In this document: positions 12,858 to 25,096 of the stretch, in pieces
Layout: the number at the start of each line of letters is the position of its first letter
How positions within the stretch are numbered: the stretch's first letter is position 1
Assembly (NCBI GenBank): GCA_963573315.1
Contig: OY752143.1
Coordinates: 496,001 to 560,000 of the forward strand
Length of the DNA stretch: 64,000 nt
DNA from: Entomortierella parvispora
Lineage: Eukaryota; Mortierellomycota; Mortierellomycetes; Mortierellales; Mortierellaceae
Direction of reading: 5' to 3'
The notes under the pieces: model-generated
Database searches by the model: none
Seen by the model: only the letters and a program-made list of their open reading frames with translations
What the model was told of the DNA's origin: nothing
Translations under genes and position numbers: made by a program

Positions 12858-15381
12858 TTAAAGACGGGCCGACATTGTTTTTCCCGAAAGGTTCTTTGGG
12901 TTGGTATAAGGCTTGATATACTCTTCATATCCATCAACGACTTCAGTCTGGTTCAAAGGCTCCTTGGTGGCCATCTCCGTGTAAGCTTCATAAACCTTTC
13001 CATCAAAACGCCCCAAAGCACTGTTCAACAAGTAATCCGGGAACGCAAACGCGTCCACGAATCCAATAGCGTTCTTTCGAACCTTGTTCTCCATCAATTC
13101 CATGATCGCCCCTCCCAAAAGCGCAATCTGTTTCGCGTCCAAATAACCCGAGGTCAAGAACTCGCCCGGCTGCTTATGGATGGTATGCATCGCAAACAGA
13201 TCCGATAGATCCCTGAGTGCTTCCTTGGCGGGCTCGGACAAGGGCGTCAACGCGGGCATGCCCTCGGGCTGAGGCATCTCCCCGCGGACACCCAGGATAA
13301 AGTTTTGGACCAGGATCAATTGACAATGCGCCACCGAGACGTTGTAGATGTCGACCAACATCGAGTTCCAAGTGCGCTTTTCCACATCCAACGCGTGTAC
13401 GATCTGGGCCACCAACGAAGCCGCGCGATGATCAAAAGCGGCGAGTTGCAATTCCGGGTTATGGAATTGACTGGCGGTCGTGGCAGGGCATTTCAGATCC
13501 GGGTTGTCGAGATATGTGTTCATGTACGCCAGTGTTGGGTTGGTGATTAGAGTCACCTTGAACTTTCCAGAGGCACGCTTCGCTACCAGTTCGCGGAAGG
13601 ATTTGAAGAGGTATCGACCAGTCTGCTGAGTAATCATGTAGTTATCACCTTCCCAGGTGACATTGGGCACTATGGAAAAAAACGAGATTTTTTTTTTAAA
13701 AAGAAGAACGTCAGATCTTTGTAACCCCACACAAAAGAGCAAATAAAAAGCCTAGCCAATTTTCTGTTTCCACTTACCATAGTCCTGCAACAGCAGGGGA
13801 AGACCTGAAAAGACCGAGAAACCATGGCCACCACAAGCGCGTCTGCATTCCTCAATGGAGGCGGCGGCCATGGTGGTAGTCAAGGACTTCAGACCAGAAC
13901 TCGAAGCATGGACATCGGCCAGGAGTGAAAAGTCGCCAGAGGCCATATTCTTCATATTGAGGTAATACAAGCGCATCATCTCCTTACTGGTAAAGAAGCA
14001 AGCGTATGCAGCGGCGATAATGGGGAACAATCGGTATTGTTGCATCGAGTAATCCAACACGGGGGTCTCGACCACCTCGCCGGACCCCTGCAATTTCTTT
14101 GGAGAATCCTTGTCAACGAATTGACGACGAATCGCAGAATAACGGGTCGCAATCGTCACAGCCTTGGCCATTCCTTGACGCGCAGCACCCACCAGGGAAG
14201 CTCGGACGAGGACCATGGTGCCGTAGGAGAGCTTGTCGTTCGGGGGCTTGATGTATTCTCCAGAACCGGGCTTGACGCTCGAGTATTTGGCCAACAATGA
14301 GATTCGGGGGACGCGGTAATGGTCAAACCACATGCAGCCATTGTCGGTTGTGTTGTATCTTTTTTTTTTTTTTTGAAAGACAGAAAAAGAACGAATGGTG
14401 CTCAGGTTAGTTTGATGCCATGCCATTTCGGGGACTTTTATGTTGTTTCGTCCCTGCAGGACCTGAAAGACCTGCGCCAGGAGTGGAGAGAGCACATGCC
14501 CATTTCTTCATTTTTTTTTTTTGCTGTGTCTTTGTCCCACGACCGATCCGATCGATCGAGACAAAGATCACTTTGACCTAATTGTTGACCGAGCCGTCCC
14601 TCCGGCCTCATTTCTTATATGTCGTTCCAATAAAAGACTTGTAAAAAAAAACTTACCCAAACTTGGGGCCAATGTCTCCGGCCATGACACCATGCAGCAG
14701 CGTATGGTCTTCCATCGATCGAATAGGAACCACGAACGCATGAGGACCATGATCCTTCCCGGCCGTGATCAACCTCGCCATCACCACAGCATGGTTCGCG
14801 GCCTTTCCCAATCCTCCGATCCACCACTTGGAAGCCGTCAAGAACGGGGTATGGATCTCAAACTCGTCCGATTCTGGCAGGTACGTGGCCGTAGTCTCAA
14901 TCCCCTGGACGTTTGACCCATGCCCCAATTCCGTTTGAGCATAACATCCAATAATCTCGTACCGTTGCGCCGGTTTCAAGAACCTTTCCAACTGTTCCTC
15001 ATTGCATTGAGCCGCCAACGTGGGCATAAACATGCCTCTATGGAGTCCAAAAGGACCTGCCTCATCAATCAACGATTCAGCATGCATCATTTCCTCCATC
15101 GTGAAATGGTGTTTTTGCGACAGTCGGACTAACGCATGATCCTTCTTGAGTGCGGCAGCGAACCGTTCGGATCGACCTCGAAAGTATCGACGGGATTTGT
15201 CAAACGCGGGTTCGTTCTCGATCAAGGCCAAGAGACGCTCCTGACGCTCGAGATGGGCTTCGCCGTAGAGGAAAGTCGAGAGTTCATGGACACTAAAGGT
15301 CGTGTGGGCGCGCTCTTGTGCAAGGAGATCGCTCCCCTGGGGCTCTGAAGGTGGGAGGTCAGGGAAACGAAGGGCGGACAT
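12858..15381 (-). CDS. POX1: Peroxisomal acyl-CoA oxidase, 705 aa, PTS1 at C-terminus
   Basis: The enzyme catalyses the first, FAD-dependent step of peroxisomal beta-oxidation, passing electrons to oxygen. Three exons join in frame: 15381-14657, 14358-13778 and 13669-12858. The length of 705 is typical. Residues about 140-160 read YAQTELGHGSNVQGIETTAT, the substrate/FAD-binding signature of the family, followed by SKWWIGGLGKAANHAV. The middle domain has QFVDKDSPKKLQ and EECRRACGGHGF. The catalytic-base region is VTWEGDNYMITQQTGRYL near residue 440, with Glu in WEGDN. The protein ends SARL, and its last three residues ARL fit the PTS1 peroxisome-import consensus. The start is the first ATG of a well conserved N-terminal domain. 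The family is certain; the gene symbol follows the usual fungal name. Confidence 0.95.
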
Positions 15382-16025
15382 TTTATCGAAAAAAAGTTGG
15401 GTGCAGGGAACGAAGAAAGAAAAAAAATTAAAGTGTCACAAAGAAGAATGGGGGGAAGGATGGGATGAGAGTAAGCAAGAGGGAGAGCGAGAGAAGAGGA
15501 ATGTGGATGGAGTAAAGAAGAAGAATGGAGGAATGGAGAGAAAAGGAATGGAGTAGAAGAACAAGAGCCGATAAAGAGGATTTTATTCTGTCGCTCTGAA
15601 CCCTACAAAAAACGGCTGGGGTGAAAAGAGACACCCACACCATTGACCGGGCAAATGAACTGCCTGCCCGAACCAGGCAGAGAAACAAAGGCGCGCGCAC
15701 GACCGGATAGCGATTTATCCACATTGTCCTTGCGCATCGTCTCCTGCCAGTGCTTGCTGCTGCTCTTCTGTTCACTCGCTCTCCCTCCTGCTGTGAACCG
15801 GCCCAATGGCACCTTTAGTTTTTCACCCGTATCGAAACAAGGTTGCACTTCTCCCCGGCGCTCATGCCGAACCTCTGAGGCTCTGAGCCGCCCGCTAGAA
15901 AATGATCGGCCACGGACCTCCGTCCCCGTCTCTCCACACCTGCTGTAATCATTCCCTCTTTCTCCACAGCTCCACATCCCCGCCAAAGTTTACATGCGTC
16001 ACGTGTGGGCAGGGCTTTATTTTGT
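15382..16025. other. Spacer upstream of acyl-CoA oxidase
   Basis: This lies between the SLMAP-like stop and the oxidase start, both minus, so it should carry the oxidase promoter. The first 180 bases next to the oxidase start are A/G-rich on the plus strand (C/T-rich on the coding strand). A CACGTG lies at about 16000. Open frames on both strands here show no motif. Confidence 0.5.
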
Positions 16026-18826
16026 TTAGTAGCCAGGCATTCCGGCTCTATGCCATAGTGCGTATACGGCCATGCCAACAACCAGAAACACGCCAGAGAG
16101 AAGCATCGTCGACGGCTAAAAAGATTGCAATTGCGGTTAGTCAAAAAAAAAGAAAGAAAAAAAACCATGTTCGCGTCAAAGAAAACAGCATTAAGGCGCA
16201 GGTCGATTGGTATCTCCCTATCCTTTCTTACATGGTTTATACACGTCTGATTCCGTTTGTCCATAGGAAACGCAAACTGGGTCCATGAAAAGTCCCGTCT
16301 TCCATCGCCTTCACTCTGGTCCGCTTCCTGTGCCATGAATGCAGCTGCTGCCGTTACTGCTGCTGTTTCTGAGGCCGTACCAGAGAAAACAGTGCTTGAC
16401 TTTGCCGTATCCTGATCACCCTCAATTATCGTCGAGTGTGGCATAAGTGTTTCTAGAGAGCCATTGCTGTTGCCGTTGCCGTTGCTGTTGCCGTTGCCGT
16501 TGCCATTACCGATGCCATTGCCGTTGCTGTTGCCATAATCGTCTTCATGCACACGATGTCTTCGTCCCTGTCTTTCCTTCTTCAGCTCTTGGATCTCCTT
16601 TTGTGCTTTAGTCAGGTTTTCCAGAGCCGCATCCAGCTGTGCCACGAGCTCTTTATTGACCTCTGGCTCAACGTCTTTGTCAGTTTGGGAGGTCGAAAGA
16701 TCCTCCCGCTCTTGTTCTTGTGTTTGTTCTTGTTTTTGATCCTGGCTTTCCTGTTTTTGTTGTGAATGATCAAGATGTAAAGACTCTTCCTTCAAACTCT
16801 GTAATTGCTCCTTGACCTCCCTCAATTCTTCTTCCAGAGCCCTAGTTTCCTCTACCCTGAGACTTTCCAACTGCTCCAACTCTTCCGTATGAGCACTCTT
16901 CAAGTCCTTGGCCAATGTCGCATGCTCTTGATCTGCCTCTAGGACCAACCGATCAACGTTTTCCTTATGGGTCGCCTCGAGTTCTGTCAAGGCCGCCTCC
17001 AGTTCTACACGGTGCCTCTCAGAGACCTGATCAAACTCGATGGTCAATTGATCCAACCGCTCCCGAGTCCGGTCTGCTTCCAATTGCTGCTGAAATTGAC
17101 TTTGTTGCTCCTCCTCAAACACTTGCCGTTCCTCTGTCAGTTGTCGTTCCAGCGCTTGGATCCGTTCTATAGAATTTTCAAGCTCCGCTGTCACCTCTTC
17201 GAGAGCGCTGGTCAGTCTCGAGATCTCTTGTAGGTGTGCATGCTCCTGAATAGACACAAAAAAAAAAAAAAAAGAGTGAGACAAAAAGACCCACATCTAA
17301 CAAAATACGGAATGCGGGCCGAGCGATCCCAGACAAATGCCATCATCTCATGAGAAAAAAAAAGATTTCTTCTGCACGAACCTGCTGGCTCCGATCAAAT
17401 TCGTTGGTGGATCCAGTCGCAATGTGAAAAGGTGGGTGATTTCCTTGTGGCGGTGGTGATGACAAGGCTGTCGGTGGCGGCGACATCGAAGAGGCTGCTG
17501 TGGTGGCGGCGGTTGTTGCATTCTGTATTCCTCCTCCGTTTAGCTGTGGCGTCGACGATTCATCTTTTGTCTCCTTCGGTTCTGTGGTCTTGGTAGAAGA
17601 TGCGGCGACATCGGTGGCCGATGTCGTTGTGGTCACAACAAAGACCTTTTCCAGTTCATGAAGACCGTGCTTCAGAAATCCAAGGTCTGCATACGTCTCT
17701 TGTGATCGTGTGAGCTCATTCTGTAACCTGGAGAGAATTAAATCGATATTCTCGCTCAGACCTCCTGGTGTGGCCGCCGCCGCCGCTGCCGCCGCTGCTG
17801 ATGCTGCTGTTGCTGTCGAGTTTGTCTTTGTACCGTACACGCCAGAGCCAGGAGTGGATGCCAGCTTTTGCTTGGCTATTGCGCTTGAGACAAAAAAGGA
17901 AGAAGCTATAATCAGCAAGAGCTTTCTCTCCACAGTCTTTTAACGTCGTTCTCGCAAAAGGCCTGACGATCGAAGCTCAAAAGAGTGTCATAGAGACCGA
18001 GTCGAAAGAACAGAACTAAATAAAACACTTACTCCTGCGATGTCCCGGATGCTGCCAAACTCTTGCGTGATAGATAAATCTTGCACGATACTTTCTCGTG
18101 GAGCACTATGCATTGAGAAGATTTGTGTGAGAAAGGGCAATTATCAATGAAAAAAAAAAAAGTCCGAATCTACGCTTTGATTGCCCACATGCTGCTCGTC
18201 CTTTGTTCTCCCCGGGTCTTTTAGGTCATGCCATGTCCCTGTCCTGGTCACGTCCTGCAAGAAATGAAGAAAAAAACAAGGACTTACAGGCACCATTTTC
18301 ATCCAAGATGTCGATACCAAATTCGAGATTATCTCCCTGACTCAGTTCAAACGGCTCACTCTCCGTATTTTCGGCACATAGTCGTTTCCCGTTCAAGAAT
18401 GTCCCGTTGCTGGATTTGAGGTCTCGAATAAATACCTAGGCGAAACGGGAGGGGTGCATTCCGAGAATTAGAAAGGGTGTAGTTTAATTAAGAAGGCAAG
18501 AGAGATGAGTGCATTTTAAAGCATAGAACTAACAAAATAGAACAGAAATGAAAAAGAAAAAGAAAAAAAAGAGTTCTTACCTTGCCGCTTTCTGACCATA
18601 CTTCTGCGTGAACCCGACTCAGTACTTTGGAGTCAAAGAAGCCATTGGAAGGGTGGGGTGCTGTGGTGACGCCTGTTTGTCGACCAATCTTGACCTTGGT
18701 TTGGTCTGGTAGCTCGAGAGACTTCATGACGAACGTGTCGTTTATTGACTCGAGGACCAGTACGGGATTGGAAGGCCCATTCTGTTGTATACGACCATTG
18801 ACGGTCGAATATGAGGATCCGTTCAT
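16026..18826 (-). CDS. Tail-anchored FHA/coiled-coil protein, SLMAP/Far9-Far10/HAM-4 type, 690 aa
   Basis: This architecture is that of the membrane subunit of the STRIPAK phosphatase-kinase complex (SLMAP in animals, HAM-4 in Neurospora, Far9/10 in yeast). Six exons join in frame: 18826-18581, 18435-18288, 18105-18033, 17883-17382, 17245-16232 and 16115-16026. The FHA domain spans residues about 15-150, with VKIGRQ, the loop LSRVHAEVWSESGK, and IRDLKSSNGTFLNGKRL. The conserved extension HEKVSCKIYLSRK follows. An Ala/Thr-rich linker leads to a long coiled coil (about 325-560) rich in Glu and Leu. An Asn-Gly repeat comes next, and the last 30 residues hold one hydrophobic segment (MLLSGVFLVVGMAVYALW) with a short tail, as in a tail anchor. 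The last donor (16231) is chosen because it joins this segment in frame. Confidence 0.82.
16461..16536 (-). repeat. Hexanucleotide repeat coding (Asn-Gly)n
   Basis: Imperfect six-base units (GGCAAC on the coding strand) in the fifth exon of the SLMAP-like gene encode alternating Asn and Gly, with occasional Ser and Ile, between the coiled coil and the tail anchor. Confidence 0.85.
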
Positions 18827-19875
18827 GGTCCGAGAGGAAAGACGAATAGGAGAAAAGAAAGAAAGAGAGGAGAGGGGTATATCGCGTGTTTGTCCCGAGG
18901 GAAGAGGGGGCGGGGGGGACAGAAGGATTCGGGTATATTTACAGAGAAAAGTCCAGAATTAACTGAAGAGAGGCAAAGGCAAAGGCAATGAAGAGAGGGC
19001 GGTACAGATGGAAGTTACAGAGTGGTGCGATAGAGGGAGAGAGGAAGAGAATGTGAGAGACAAGAAAAAGAAGGAGAGAAGAAGAGATGAAGCAGAGGAC
19101 GATGTGCGCGCAAGCAAAGCTGTCGTTTGCATGCAAACACACAACACTCAGGGGCCAAAAAGGTAATTGAGCGAGGTGTGAACTGGCACGTGCGAGAGGG
19201 AGAGCAAAGAACGAACGAAGATGATGACAGCAGAATGACTCTGAGTGACGGATCAATCAATGGGAAGGTGTTGCGACTGGGATGAAGGGGATGCCAGTGG
19301 GTCCTTTCACTCGCACATGCACATGCCAATGCACAATGATCAATGCACTCAGGGGAAAGAAAAAAAAGAAGAATGTGGTCCCAGGGGCAAAAAGTAAAAG
19401 TAATATGCGGACAAGCAACGCAGTAGACTAATGATGCTGCTGCTCTGCTGAATTATTTTTTGGCATTGGTCCATTGGTCCCTTTTCTTCCTCCGCCACCA
19501 ACTTCGCACTCTTCACATAGCCACCACCGCCACACGCACCTCCGAAAGAAGTTGCCCTCTCTCTCCAGCAATAATTTGCTCCGCCTCCTTCCCCTGGCCT
19601 CTCTTTCCCCCCTTGTTATCTTACAGTCGGTGGCTTCTCTTCATCCTGTCCTCTCCTGCCGCTCTGCCCTGTCCTCCCGAAAACGTGCCAGTGCCACAAA
19701 TGAGTGCATTTCCAGCAAATATCTGATATCAGCCTGATCTTCAATTGAAAAAAGTACACACCCCATAGTTGTTGTCCTTCCTTTTTGAATATATCCAGTG
19801 ATGGAGCACGAATGAAGGCGTGAGAGCATCGGGAAGGGAGCACCTTTCTTCTTCTTCCTCCTCGTTCTTCCCTGT

Positions 19876-19980
19876 CCCATGTTGCTGCTGCTGCTATTGT
19901 TGTTGTTGCTGTTGTTGCTGTTGTTGCTGTTGTTGTTGTCGTTGCTGTTGTTGCTGTTGTTATTGTCGTTATTGTTATTT
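19876..19980. repeat. GTT/GCT trinucleotide repeat tract
   Basis: About 100 bases of mixed GTT and GCT units with a few GTC. On the minus strand they read as AAC/AGC, that is Asn/Ser. Confidence 0.9.
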
Positions 19981-22320
19981 GGAGCAGCGGGGTCTCTTTT
20001 TCCTTTTAATGACATCCTAAACAAATTGCAATGGGACGAGCCTGTGTGTATATGTGAGCGAGTGCACTTGAAATCTAGACCTCCATATGTAATCTACACA
20101 CGCACTGCCTTTTACTTTGCCCTTGGATGGATCTCTAGACTTTTATTTCTGTCGTCATACTACCGGCTACCGAATATCACCTGTCATACTGCTTATTAGA
20201 CTACAGCACTCTATTAGGGAACGGGCTGACTTGCGGCTCCTTTTCCCGAGCCTCCATATCAGGTATCCTTGTCGAACCATCGTTGCTTTTTAACTTTGGC
20301 TGTTTTTTACTCGGCTGATACTGCGGGCTAGGGAATTGGGAGGGACAGGGAAGGAGAAAAGGGTGGAGCGGCGACAAGAAGGAAAGAGGAAAAAAAAGGA
20401 TCCTCCTCAGTGAGTCAAAATCATGATGACCCTCGGGGGGGGTGAAGATATGCAGAACAACAAAAAAAAGAAAAAAGGGCCAGTCCGCTCGGTCAAAACA
20501 GAGTATGGTACGCGCGGAGAAGTTTCCACGTAAACACGCCTCAAGCACGAGGATATCCGAGACAGAGGAAAGGAGAGGAGGGAGAAAACCCGAGAAGCGC
20601 TTTTTGGTCAACGTGGCATGGATGAGTATGTACACTGCAGGCTTCATGGTAGTGAACGTGCACGAACATGTAAATAATATCTGGACGAGAACATGGACGG
20701 ACAGTGTTACCCGTTTGGCGTTCAACGGAATTGGTGACACGAGAGCCACAAATGGAAGCGAAACAGCCTATCGTTGACGACGGCGGACGAGTCTAAAAAA
20801 GACCCGGATTCGGACTAGAGGAAGATCAAAGATCAATGGCCATTCGGGCTAAAGGAAGATCAATGGCCCATGATGAAATGTATGTATGTATGGATGTATG
20901 TGAATGTAGCTCGTCCAGCAAGCACCAGCAGGTGCACAGTGGTGCTGCAGCAGAAAGGGAAAAGAGCTATCGACAAAGCGGACAAAGGTGTCCAGCTGAC
21001 GGACAAGAGAGGCGCGGGAGCAACAGGGTTGGGCGATCTGGATCTGTTGGTGATTTGTGGCTGGCCAGGTTCATCCGCCACACGGACTGGACGGGAGGAG
21101 GGCAAAGGAAACACTGCGACAATAATGATCACGGTCATTAATCATTTGGGGAGTTATTCCAGGGTCCAAGGAAAAGCGCGCGCGGATCTACGATGATCCA
21201 GGAAGAGCCGACGGAGCAAGTGGAAATGTGGACGAAAAAGCCAAATTTTCGAGGTCAGAGCCCTTCCTTCTTCTTCTATATCTTCTAGTGCAACCCAGTG
21301 ACGGGGGATGCAGATTGTCTGTCAGGAACAACAATGCAGTTCAGTCCGTCAGTCTCGATTGAACCAGAGGAAAAGAAATGAAATTGACAGAATGAAAGAG
21401 ATAGAGCGAGAGAGTGAGAGTGCAAGAGTAGAGAGACGAGAGAGAAGAGAGAACAAGGTGGTGCTGAAAGGACTCTATGACAGAAAAGGAGAAACTTGGC
21501 ACGAGAGAAAGAGAGCAATAGAGAGAGAGAGAGCATCAAGATCGAGACTCATGAATATAGTATGAACGGACGAACGGACGAACGAACGAACGGTCGAGCC
21601 AAGGAAAGAGAGACACTGACCTAGAAAGCAGAGAATAAAAAAAAAAAAAAAAGAGAGAAAGAGACTGAGAGAGAAAAAAAAAAAAGTCTAATGTGCACTG
21701 TTCACACCTCCGATAGGGGAGAGCGGGGGAGGAGGAGGAGCAAGAGGGGGGCGCTTTTGAGGGAAAGGAAAAAGGAGCAGTTGAGCCAGGCACAGAGAGG
21801 GAGAGGGGCAGAGAGAGGAAGAGACAGAGACAGAGAGACAAAGCACACACCACAAATCACACCCTGCAAAAAAGATTTTCCCTCCGCGTGAATCTCGCCG
21901 CAGGGGATCAGCAACAGAGAAAAAGGTTGTTCCTTTCGGGGTCAAACAAGCTAGACACACACGCACTGGAGGAGAGACGGTGGAGTGGGGGGCTGGGGGA
22001 TGGGTGTGTGAGTGTGCAGTGTTGCTGCTGTCCAGTAGACGAGCAGGCCACATCTCACACACACTCACACACTGCACACTGCACACTGCACACTCACTCC
22101 ATCTGCTGCCACCACCACCACTCCACACAGCACACTCTTGCTCGCACACATCCAACGGCCCTCCTCTCTCTGTCTCTCTCACCCTGAACAAAGGAGAGGA
22201 AGAAGGATCGGATCCCAGTTCACTCTCTCTCATTCTCTCTTTCATGGACTGACATTGCACCTTTTCTCTCTTTCTCTCTCTCTCTCTCTTTCTCGTTTGT
22301 CTCTCTTGCCTCTGTCCTTT

Positions 22321-22342
22321 CCTTTCCTTTCCTTTCCTTTCC
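22321..22342. repeat. (CCTTT)n pentanucleotide repeat
   Basis: At least four perfect CCTTT units lie within the C/T-rich DNA about 360 bases before the UNC93-like start codon. Confidence 0.9.
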
Positions 22343-22702
22343 TCTTCCCTTTCTTTCTCTTCTTTCTTCTTGCACGACCCCCTTCTCATCTTGTTCTTCT
22401 TCTTCCTCTTCACATCCATCCTTCACATCCATCCAACGGACAAAACAAAAAAACCCTATTCCTATACCCTCTCCTTTCTTCCTCCTCTCTTTCTCTTTCA
22501 TCTCCCATTCATCCACCCCGTTCCACATCCATGACCATCTTCCCCTCTTCTACACCCGCAGTCTTCCTTCTCTCTTGAACCCACCCGTTTCCCTTCCCAC
22601 CTCCACTCCACTCCTGCTCGCAACCGTCCGTCCTCCCCTTTTATCCGCCTCCTTCTCTCCAACCACTCCAGTCCAAAAGCGAGCTCTTCTTTCTTGCTTG
22701 CC

Positions 22703-25096
22703 ATGGTCTCAATAGCCATGCGCCAGATCATCCTGATCGGGGTCATCTGCTTTGGCACCATAGGCATGTTCAATGCAATGTCCTCGATTGGCAACGCTGG
22801 CAAGCACTCCCCCACCTCCCAGAATCTCGCCGTCACCTCATCCTCCATCGCCTACATCCTCGGCTTCCTTATCGCTGGGGGAATGCACAACATGCTTGGC
22901 CCACGGCCCTGCGTGGCATTCGGAGGACTTACTTTTTTCCTCTACGCTGGCTCAATGTTGCTCGCAAAGGACAATGACCATTCCATATATCCCCCACTCG
23001 CCGGCATCCTCCTCGGCCTCGGCGCCGGCTGTATCTGGGTCACCCAGGGCGCCATGATGATGTCCTATCCGACCGAAGACAACAAGGGCAAGTACATAGC
23101 TTGCTTCTGGGCCATCTTCAACCTCGGCGCCGTCCTCGGCTCCATTCTTCCTCTCGTTATGAACAATGCCCCCGGCATGGACCAGGACGACGTCTCGTCC
23201 TCCACCTATGTCGTCTACATGATCATCATGGGCCTTGCCACCTTTCTTGCCTTTTTCCTCGCCCGCCCCTCCAGTATTACCCGTGACAATGGCGAGCCCA
23301 TCGTTATAGCAAAGTTTGCAGGAATCCGGGGCGAGCTCAGGGCCATCATGTCAGTCTTTTGCGATTGGCGCATGCTTCTCCTCATCCCAGCCTTCTTCTT
23401 TTCAAACTTCTCCTACACCTATCAGTTCAACGACTTTAATGGCGTCCACTTCAATATCCGGACCCGTTCCTTGAACTCGATTCTCTTTTGGGTTGCGCAG
23501 ATAATTGGAGCACTCGTCATTGGCTGTCTCCTGGACAGGATCCCACTGAAGCGACCACGGAGGGCCTTTCTCGGCCTCATCTTCATTACCTGCTTGTTCA
23601 TGGCAACGTGGATTGGCGCATTGATGATGCAGCTCAAGCACAAGTGGGAGCGCAAGGCAGTGCCAAACGATTCGGATCTGATCGACTATGAGCATGGCGA
23701 CAGCTATTCTGGACCACTTGCCATCTACGCCATGTTTGGATTCTGCGACGCCGCCTTTGCCGTGTACTGCTACTGGCTCATGGGCGCCCTCTCTAATAAG
23801 CACGACGAGCTCTCGCGATATGCAGGATTCTTCAAATCGATTCAATCTCTGGGAAGTGCCGTGGCGGCTCCACTGGACCTGGCGCAGACTCCGTTGCAAG
23901 CTTATTTGATCACCAATTGGATCCTCTGCGCCTTCTCGATCGCCGCCATGTTCCTCGTCTGCAGGACCGTCACGGACACCACATTAGAAGAGGAAGAAGA
24001 CGAGGGAGATGAAGAAGAGTATTACGACGACGAGTATTACGACGGCACAATAGACTCTTATTCTATCCGTTCCCACGTCCTGGATGGAGAGGATGACGAC
24101 GAGCAAGGCCAGGAGCACGAGCTGGAACAAGGACAAAGACCTGAACGTTCTCGGACCGTCGGTCGTGACTCTAGCACGCTGTGCGCCACAAGCGAGCGGA
24201 GCAAGAGCGGATGTTGGCGCTCAAGCAATGGCAACCTGGATTCTGAAGATGGATTGTCGGAGCAGCACCTTGCCAACCACGACTCGTACGTGTCCTCCGC
24301 CACTGCCGTCTCGAGTCGGCCCCGGTCCAAGCGGAGGAGCAGCTCAGTCCTCTCGGGATTGTCCGGGGTCGGCCGCGTCACCGCGACCTGTCCCTCTCCC
24401 ACATTCCAGCATGCCCATCAACAGGTGCGGAGATCGACTAATGGACGGCTAGCAAGAGCACAGCCTTCACCGCAGCCGCAGGCACAAGCTCAAGTGCCAA
24501 TGCAGGAGATTCCAAGAGATGGTTCTCTCGCCTATTACTACTACGATTATGACCAGGCACCGCAGTCGTCGTCGTCGACAACATCGCAAGTTCATCGCCA
24601 ACAGGAGCAACAGTTGCAGGCCTTGATGTTGTCCTCGCAGTCCATCGCTGGCCCGACTCTGCCCTCGATTGTCTTTTCGACCGATCTTCCAATGTCGTCC
24701 AGTCCGGGCTCGTCCTCCAACAACCCGTACATTTACTCTTCGTGGTCCACCAGTCCGCCCACGGAATCTCATCCTGTGGTCACCGCCACAGCTGGTGGTG
24801 GTAGCAGCAGCGGTGCGATTTCGAATGAGTATCTCCAGCCGTACCCTCTGCTCGCGCCCACTACACCCCAGGCCCAATCCTCGACCACATCCATTCAGCG
24901 GTCAAGCTTTGGTGGCGCAAGTCAAGCCAGCTCAACACGTTATGAGGAGGACCAGGACATGGATGATTCGATCGATACCTGCTCTCTGTCCTCCATGTCT
25001 TCTGGTCGCGAGTCTGTGCCAGACATGGCTGATATAGACGCTGACCCGAGCGGACCAGCGGCGCGCACTCGGCCGGGTGCTCGCCCCCTGCCTTAA
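22703..25096 (+). CDS. UNC93-like major facilitator protein with long C-terminal tail, 797 aa, intronless
   Basis: UNC93-type (DUF895) MFS proteins are polytopic membrane proteins; fungal members have no settled substrate. The ATG at 22703 sits in GCCATGG and is preferred over a TTG nine bases upstream. Residues about 5-420 give some 11-12 hydrophobic segments. Recognisable family stretches are RQIILIGVICFGTIGMFNAM, SSSIAYILGFLIAGG, GLGAGCIWVTQGAMMMSYPT and FWAIFNLGAVLGSILPL. A very acidic stretch rich in Glu, Asp and Tyr follows the last membrane segment. The remaining roughly 370 residues are Ser/Gln-rich and presumably cytosolic. That tail is unusual, since most members end soon after the last segment. 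The gene has no intron, unlike most of its neighbours. Confidence 0.88.
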   Translation: MVSIAMRQIILIGVICFGTIGMFNAMSSIGNAGKHSPTSQNLAVTSSSIAYILGFLIAGGMHNMLGPRPCVAFGGLTFFLYAGSMLLAKDNDHSIYPPLAGILLGLGAGCIWVTQGAMMMSYPTEDNKGKYIACFWAIFNLGAVLGSILPLVMNNAPGMDQDDVSSSTYVVYMIIMGLATFLAFFLARPSSITRDNGEPIVIAKFAGIRGELRAIMSVFCDWRMLLLIPAFFFSNFSYTYQFNDFNGVHFNIRTRSLNSILFWVAQIIGALVIGCLLDRIPLKRPRRAFLGLIFITCLFMATWIGALMMQLKHKWERKAVPNDSDLIDYEHGDSYSGPLAIYAMFGFCDAAFAVYCYWLMGALSNKHDELSRYAGFFKSIQSLGSAVAAPLDLAQTPLQAYLITNWILCAFSIAAMFLVCRTVTDTTLEEEEDEGDEEEYYDDEYYDGTIDSYSIRSHVLDGEDDDEQGQEHELEQGQRPERSRTVGRDSSTLCATSERSKSGCWRSSNGNLDSEDGLSEQHLANHDSYVSSATAVSSRPRSKRRSSSVLSGLSGVGRVTATCPSPTFQHAHQQVRRSTNGRLARAQPSPQPQAQAQVPMQEIPRDGSLAYYYYDYDQAPQSSSSTTSQVHRQQEQQLQALMLSSQSIAGPTLPSIVFSTDLPMSSSPGSSSNNPYIYSSWSTSPPTESHPVVTATAGGGSSSGAISNEYLQPYPLLAPTTPQAQSSTTSIQRSSFGGASQASSTRYEEDQDMDDSIDTCSLSSMSSGRESVPDMADIDADPSGPAARTRPGARPLP

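Larger units (their letters stand above)
18827..22702. other. 3.9-kb divergent spacer, repeat-rich, no supported gene
   Basis: The spacer separates the SLMAP-like gene (-) from the UNC93-like gene (+). It contains GA-rich stretches (18840-19080, 21360-21840), a GTT/GCT trinucleotide tract (19876-19980), a GAAC/GGAC repeat (21562-21597), poly-A runs near 21640 and 21675, and long C/T-rich DNA (22140-22680) leading to the UNC93 start. A minus-strand frame at 19641-20024 encodes poly-Asn/Ser from the trinucleotide tract. It begins with a plain ATG but has no conserved motif, so I do not call it. Confidence 0.55.

Noticed and set aside
19641-20024. Minus-strand 127-codon ORF with poly-Asn/Ser
   Set aside because: The Asn/Ser run is a trinucleotide repeat. 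The rest shows no family motif and ends without a convincing continuation.
20201-20749. Minus-strand 182-codon ORF upstream of the UNC93-like gene
   Set aside because: Composition is that of random C/T-rich DNA (Phe, Leu, Pro, Ser); no motif on inspection.
21688-22578. Long overlapping ORFs on both strands before the UNC93-like gene
   Set aside because: They arise from purine/pyrimidine-biased DNA and overlap each other on opposite strands.
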